A stretch of 64,000 nt of DNA. It comes from Kiritimatiellia bacterium (lineage in GTDB: Bacteria > Verrucomicrobiota > Kiritimatiellia > CAIQIC01 > JAGNIJ01). The translations under genes and the position numbers were made by a program. The notes under the pieces were generated by a model. That model saw only the letters and a list, made by a program, of their open reading frames with translations, did not search any database and had not been told where the DNA came from. Within the stretch, counting starts at the first letter, position 1. Every line of letters starts with the position of its first letter. The stretch spans positions 1 to 64,000 of the forward strand of contig JAGNIJ010000023.1 of NCBI GenBank assembly GCA_018001225.1, in the 5' to 3' direction. Positions 60,479 through 64,000 of this stretch are shown here, piece by piece.

Positions 60479-61006
60479 ATGAGATTGCAGATGCTGGTTG
60501 TGATGGCGATGTGGTTTCTGTCCTTGGCCGCGCAGGGGGAGAATCTGCTGGAGAATCCGGGGTTTGAGTACGAGGGTTCGTGGACCGCGCAGGATTCCGC
60601 CTCGTTGAGGAACACGTGGCGCTCGCATGACGGGGGGCAGTTCAATGCGGGGATCCTGGGGCTCTGGGCCACGCGCGGGGCCAATGGCTTTGTCGAACAA
60701 GCGGGCATTCCCGTGCTGGCCGGGAAACGGTACCTGTTCCAGGCGTGGCTCTGGGCCGATCTGGGCTGGAAGCCGGCGGAGCAATACATGAGCATTTTGT
60801 TCCAGGATTCAACCGGACAAGTCCTGAAGGAGGAGAAGATTCCTTTGCCCAGCCTCCATCCCGTCTGGACGCCGGTCAAGTGCGCGGCCTATGCCCCGAT
60901 GGGCGCGGTGACGGCCAGCGTGCGCATCGGCGCGCGCGGCGTATCCTTTCACGGGGCGCTGACCATTGACGATTGCTCCTTCGCGAACGAGGACATTCCC
61001 GAGTAG
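60479..61006 (+). CDS. Secreted single-domain carbohydrate-binding-like protein, copy 1
   Basis: The 175-residue precursor has a signal peptide (MLVVMAMWFLSLAAQG). The mature N-terminus GENLLENPGFE is typical of CBM4/9-like jelly-roll domains. Further landmarks are RNTWRSHDGGQFNAGILGLW, RYLFQAWLWADLGW and ASVRIGARGVSFHGALTIDD. No catalytic domain is attached. The next gene is a clear paralogue. Ligand unknown; cell-surface sugar or protein binding are both possible. Confidence 0.65.
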   Translation: MRLQMLVVMAMWFLSLAAQGENLLENPGFEYEGSWTAQDSASLRNTWRSHDGGQFNAGILGLWATRGANGFVEQAGIPVLAGKRYLFQAWLWADLGWKPAEQYMSILFQDSTGQVLKEEKIPLPSLHPVWTPVKCAAYAPMGAVTASVRIGARGVSFHGALTIDDCSFANEDIPE

Positions 61007-61025
61007 TGTCCGGCTCCTGAAGACC

Positions 61026-61580
61026 ATGATCCCGCGTTGGTTCATTCCCGTTTTGCTGGTATCGCTTGCGGCGGTTGTTCGCGGCGAGAACCTGCTGAAG
61101 AATCCCGGATTCGAGGAGGGTGGGTACTGGGCTTCCTACTTGTACGCCTATCCGCGAAATGAATGGCGTTCTCATGACGACGGTCGGTACAACGCCGCGA
61201 TCATGGGCTTGTGGGCGGGAAAGGGCCCGTTAAGCGTCATTGACCGAAAGATATGGGCCGATCAATCGCCCGACGGTATGATCGAGCAACGGGATATTCC
61301 CATCGCCCCCGGCCGAAGCTATGTATTCCGGGCCTGGCTCTGGGCCGATCCGGGATGGGCACCCGTGCAACAGTACATGAAGATCATCTTCTATGACCGG
61401 GAGGGGTTCATCCTCGGAGAGCGTTCCATTGATCTGCCGACGATTTATCCGATGTGGACCGCGTACGAATGCGCGGCGGCTGCGCCGGCCGGCGCGGTCA
61501 AGGCGTCCGTGGCCATCGGCGCGCGCGGCGTGCGGTTGTACGGCGCGATGACGATAGACGATCTGTATTTCGGCGAGTAA
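61026..61580 (+). CDS. Secreted single-domain carbohydrate-binding-like protein, copy 2
   Basis: The 184-residue paralogue of the preceding gene has signal WFIPVLLVSLAAVVRG, then GENLLKNPGFEEGGYW, RNEWRSHDDGRYNAAIMGLW, YVFRAWLWADPGW and ASVAIGARGVRLYGAMTIDD. Compared with copy 1 it has an insertion of about 13 residues after GLW (around KGPLSVIDRKIWADQSP). The ATG at 61026 gives the shortest sensible signal peptide. The two genes lie 19 bases apart, a tandem duplication. Confidence 0.65.
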   Translation: MIPRWFIPVLLVSLAAVVRGENLLKNPGFEEGGYWASYLYAYPRNEWRSHDDGRYNAAIMGLWAGKGPLSVIDRKIWADQSPDGMIEQRDIPIAPGRSYVFRAWLWADPGWAPVQQYMKIIFYDREGFILGERSIDLPTIYPMWTAYECAAAAPAGAVKASVAIGARGVRLYGAMTIDDLYFGE

Positions 61581-61595
61581 AAGCGCCGTGCCGGG

Positions 61596-61669
61596 CCGGC
61601 CGTGGACAGGCCGGACTTGTCTTTGCCCTTCGATCGCGCGAGGCTACGTAGCCGCCCCGGGAACGGGGT
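61596..61669 (+). repeat. Cluster of three small palindromes
   Basis: CCGGCC/GGCCGG (61596-61601 and 61609-61614), a perfect 12-base palindrome GGCTACGTAGCC (61643-61654) and CCCCG/CGGGG (61656-61660 and 61665-61669) follow one another. The first may serve as a weak terminator for the paralogue gene. The rest looks like dispersed repeat DNA. Confidence 0.5.
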
Positions 61670-61720
61670 GGCAGATATTTCATGGCCGGATGAGTATTTC
61701 AAAAATGAATCCTCGCCTCA

Positions 61721-61748
61721 TTGCATACAGCGATGGTTCTGCTATTCT
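61721..61748 (+). promoter_or_regulatory. Promoter for the MscS-like gene
   Basis: TTGCAT at 61721-61726 and TATTCT at 61743-61748, spacer 16 bases, 43 bases before the ATG. Confidence 0.45.
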
Positions 61749-61791
61749 GCCCGCTGTTACGGCGAATCGTACCTTGCCGGGGGATCTCGTC

Positions 61792-63450
61792 ATGAAAGCG
61801 AACCGTTTCTGGATAGTCTGGCTGGTCCTGTGGATCGTGGCTTCGGCGGCCCATGGCCAGGCCGAGACCCCGGCGCCGGAACCGGCGGCGGTCATCGTGG
61901 ATGCGCAGCAGAGCGCGGTGCAGTCGCTCGAGGCGCTGCTCCAGTCCATCGTGAGCCAGGAGCAGGAGGCGGCCCGCGTCCAGCAGGAACTCATCGCGGC
62001 GCCGGACGAGGTGACCCGGCAGGAGCTGGCCGATCGGCTGAAGGACCTGCGCGCCGAGGCCGAGGAGGGCCGGCGGCAGTTCGAGCGGTTCGCCGTGGAT
62101 ATCGATCTTTCCCCGTTCGTCGAGGAGGTCAAGACCGGGTTCGATTGGCAGCAGGAACTGGGCAAGCTGCTTAAGCCCATCATGGCCGAGTTCGAGGCCG
62201 CCACGGCGGAGACTCGCGCCATGGGGATGCTGCGGGAGAAGATCGCCGACGTGGGTGAGCGACTGGCGCTGGCGGAGACCGCGGTGGCGAACATCGGGCG
62301 CCTTCGCGCCCAGGCGGAGTCCCCCGCGCTCCAGGCCCGGCTCGACGAGCGGCTCGCCTACTGGACCCGGCTTCGCGACAACGCGGCCAACGAGCACCGC
62401 GCGCTCGAGCTCCAGTTGCAGAACCGGCTCGGGCAGAAGAAGTCGCTGCTCGATTCCACGACCGGCTACGCCAAGAACTTCGTGCGCACCCGCGGCCTGA
62501 ACCTCGTGTACGGGATCGGCGCCTTCTGCGCCGTCTTCTTCGGACTGCGCGCGCTGGCGGCGCTGTCGCGGCGCCGAAAGAAGGCGAAGAATTTCCGCTC
62601 CCGCCTCGCGGCGCTGGTCCTGCACCTGGCGAGCATCCTCGGCGGCCTGCTCGCGATGCTGCTGGTCTTCAACATGGTCGGCGACTGGTTCCTGCTGGGC
62701 CTCGTGGTCATCTTCCTGCTGGGCATCGGGTGGGCCGGGATCCGCACGCTGCCCCAGCACATGGAGATGATGAAGCTCGCGCTGAACATCGGCACCGTCC
62801 GGGAGGGGCATCGCCTGGCGTGGGAAGGGGTCCCGTATCGCGTGGATTCGCTGGGGTTCTCCGCCAAGCTGGTGAACCCGCTGCTGGACGGCGGGGTGCA
62901 GATGCTGCCCGTGCTGGCCCTCGTCGGGCGCTATTCCCGCCCGCCGGGCGAGCGGGAGGAATGGTTCCCCACGCGGCCGGGCGACTGGGTGGAACTATCG
63001 GACGGCCAGGCGGGGCGTGTGGCCTACCAGACCCCAAGCTCGGTTCAACTCGTCGCGCTGGGCGGGGCGCAGACTGTCTACCCGACAGCGTCGTTTGTGC
63101 AGTTGAACCCGCGGAACTTGGGCACCAACTTCCGGATTGTCGAGACGTTCGGGATCGGCTACCGGCACCAGGCCATCGCGACGACGGACGTCCCCCGCCT
63201 GATGCAGGCGCGGCTGGAAGGAGAGTTGGTGAAGGGCTTTGGCGGCGAGAACATCCTCGATGTCCAGGTTTCCCTCAAGGCGGCCGGCGCGTCGTCCCTG
63301 GACTACGAAATCCGCGTGGACGTGAAAGGCGAATTGGCGCCGCGGGCCGGCGCACTGCACAGCGAGATCCAGCGCATCCTCGTGGATGCCTGTAACGAGA
63401 ACGGCTGGGAAATCCCGTTCCCGCAAGTCACGGTGCACCAGGCCTCCTGA
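61792..63450 (+). CDS. Divergent MscS-like mechanosensitive channel
   Basis: The 552-residue protein starts with a signal peptide (FWIVWLVLWIVASAAHG) and a periplasmic coiled-coil region of about 200 residues (many Gln, Glu and Ala heptads). Three membrane segments lie between about residues 238 and 320, and a cytoplasmic beta/alpha part follows. The TRPGDWVELSDGQAGRVAYQ segment, with a late strand and the C-terminal NGWEIPFPQVTVHQ, matches the end of MscS (usually IEIPFPQ). The pore helix is not well conserved. I chose ATG 61792 with GGGGGA upstream; the longer frame adds 68 unlikely residues. It may answer to osmotic or envelope tension. Confidence 0.7.
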   Translation: MKANRFWIVWLVLWIVASAAHGQAETPAPEPAAVIVDAQQSAVQSLEALLQSIVSQEQEAARVQQELIAAPDEVTRQELADRLKDLRAEAEEGRRQFERFAVDIDLSPFVEEVKTGFDWQQELGKLLKPIMAEFEAATAETRAMGMLREKIADVGERLALAETAVANIGRLRAQAESPALQARLDERLAYWTRLRDNAANEHRALELQLQNRLGQKKSLLDSTTGYAKNFVRTRGLNLVYGIGAFCAVFFGLRALAALSRRRKKAKNFRSRLAALVLHLASILGGLLAMLLVFNMVGDWFLLGLVVIFLLGIGWAGIRTLPQHMEMMKLALNIGTVREGHRLAWEGVPYRVDSLGFSAKLVNPLLDGGVQMLPVLALVGRYSRPPGEREEWFPTRPGDWVELSDGQAGRVAYQTPSSVQLVALGGAQTVYPTASFVQLNPRNLGTNFRIVETFGIGYRHQAIATTDVPRLMQARLEGELVKGFGGENILDVQVSLKAAGASSLDYEIRVDVKGELAPRAGALHSEIQRILVDACNENGWEIPFPQVTVHQAS

Positions 63451-63451
63451 T

Positions 63452-63469
63452 GCCCGGGGAATCCCGGGC
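63452..63469 (+). terminator. Hairpin between convergent genes
   Basis: GCCCGGG (63452-63458) and CCCGGGC (63463-63469) form a perfect 7-bp stem with loop GAAT directly after the MscS-like stop. No T-run, so terminator function is doubtful. Confidence 0.4.
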
Positions 63470-63503
63470 CCGCCCACCTGTCGGCGGCGTGAAGCGGTTC
63501 GTG

Positions 63504-64000
63504 TTACGGCGTCGGTGCGGGCGCGGCAACGGCGGCCATCGCTTCGCGGACCTCGATGGCGGCGAGGTAGTAGGCGAGGACTTCTTCCAGGTCGGTCCGT
63601 TCTTCTTTGTCGCTGCCCGCGGTCTGGATGGCTTCGCGCTGTATGTTCACGGCCTCATCTAGCATGCCCGCCGCATAGTGGACCCGGGCCAGTGTGTCGA
63701 GGTGCGAGGCGATCTTCCGCTCGGAGAGGGCCACGGCCCGCGTCGCCGCCTGGTGCGCGATGCCCAGGTCGCACATGGAAAAAGGGGAGGTGCAGGCGAT
63801 CCAGGCCAGCGTGTTCAACGCGTCCGCGTCGTTCTCGAACGCCGCCTGCATCCGGCGGTAGATGTCCGGGAAACGGGCCGTGTCACCGGTTTGGGCCAGC
63901 AGGCCCAGCCACATCTGGAAATACTCCATCCTGGCGTGGCCCTGTTCGATGAGCTCTTCCGCTTTCGCGGCCGCCTTCTCGTACTCCCCGCTCATAACGA
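63504..64000 (-). CDS. TPR-type protein, C-terminal part
   Basis: The frame is open to the right edge of the window, so the 5' end is probably missing; an ATG at 63995 looks internal. The visible ~165 residues are helical with TPR-like units (AAAKAEELIEQGHARMEYFQM, LNTLAWIACTS, LDTLARVHYAAGMLDEAVNI) and a short Ala/Pro tail. It is convergent with the MscS-like gene. No function can be assigned beyond a protein-binding scaffold. Confidence 0.6.
   Translation of the reverse strand, partial: VMSGEYEKAAAKAEELIEQGHARMEYFQMWLGLLAQTGDTARFPDIYRRMQAAFENDADALNTLAWIACTSPFSMCDLGIAHQAATRAVALSERKIASHLDTLARVHYAAGMLDEAVNIQREAIQTAGSDKEERTDLEEVLAYYLAAIEVREAMAAVAAPAPTP

Overview
The window is GC-rich bacterial chromosome from a diderm organism. 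It carries Kdo transferase (waaA), an outer-membrane FadL-type porin, Lgt with several lipoproteins, and MurB. A member of the PVC superphylum, most likely Kiritimatiellota, Lentisphaerota or Verrucomicrobiota, fits best. The reasons are the unusual EF-Tu effector loop, an EF-G of the planctomycete/spirochaete-like type, a small highly basic protein upstream of tuf, and dispersed palindromes of the kind I associate with Verrucomicrobia-like genomes. This placement is inference; no 16S rRNA gene is present.

Layout. (1) 1-17.4 kb is housekeeping and envelope DNA: a partial gene, a methyltransferase, a FadL-like porin, an acidic lipoprotein, a polytopic membrane protein, then dprA-topA-xer, waaA convergent with lgt, a Tat-exported class-V aminotransferase, a PduO-type cobalamin adenosyltransferase, murB, a large membrane protein and the small basic protein. 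(2) 17.5-49.3 kb is one uninterrupted transcription/translation supercluster on the + strand. It runs tRNA-Thr, tuf, rpmG, tRNA-Trp, secE, nusG, rplKAJL, rpoBC, rpsLG, fusA, then the S10, spc and alpha operons through rplQ. It ends at a perfect 13-bp terminator hairpin. Known promoter-like signals lie before tRNA-Thr and before rpsL. (3) 49.3-60.4 kb is accessory DNA: a secreted nucleosidase-like gene, a Tat-signal gene remnant, strong hairpins, and a three-gene, stop/start-overlapping operon of TPR protein, 2,303-residue RHS/YD-repeat protein and small lipoprotein. This reads as a polymorphic-toxin module with a candidate immunity lipoprotein. (4) 60.4-64 kb holds two tandem secreted paralogues, a divergent MscS-like channel and a partial TPR gene.

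Four observations stand out. First, the pentamer CTGAG/CTCAG is almost absent from the 64 kb: I find six copies, one in a tRNA, and four of the six lie in 0.94 kb covering the RHS toxin tip and the start of the lipoprotein gene. That suggests a genome-wide avoidance rule and marks the tip plus immunity block as recently imported. Second, EF-Tu has a rebuilt switch I loop without the RGITI motif. Third, a membrane-anchored coiled-coil protein with an MreC-like domain sits between rpsS and rplV, in frame with rpsS and with no canonical start that would keep its membrane anchor. Fourth, topoisomerase I ends in three tandem copies of a ~72-residue repeat in place of zinc ribbons.
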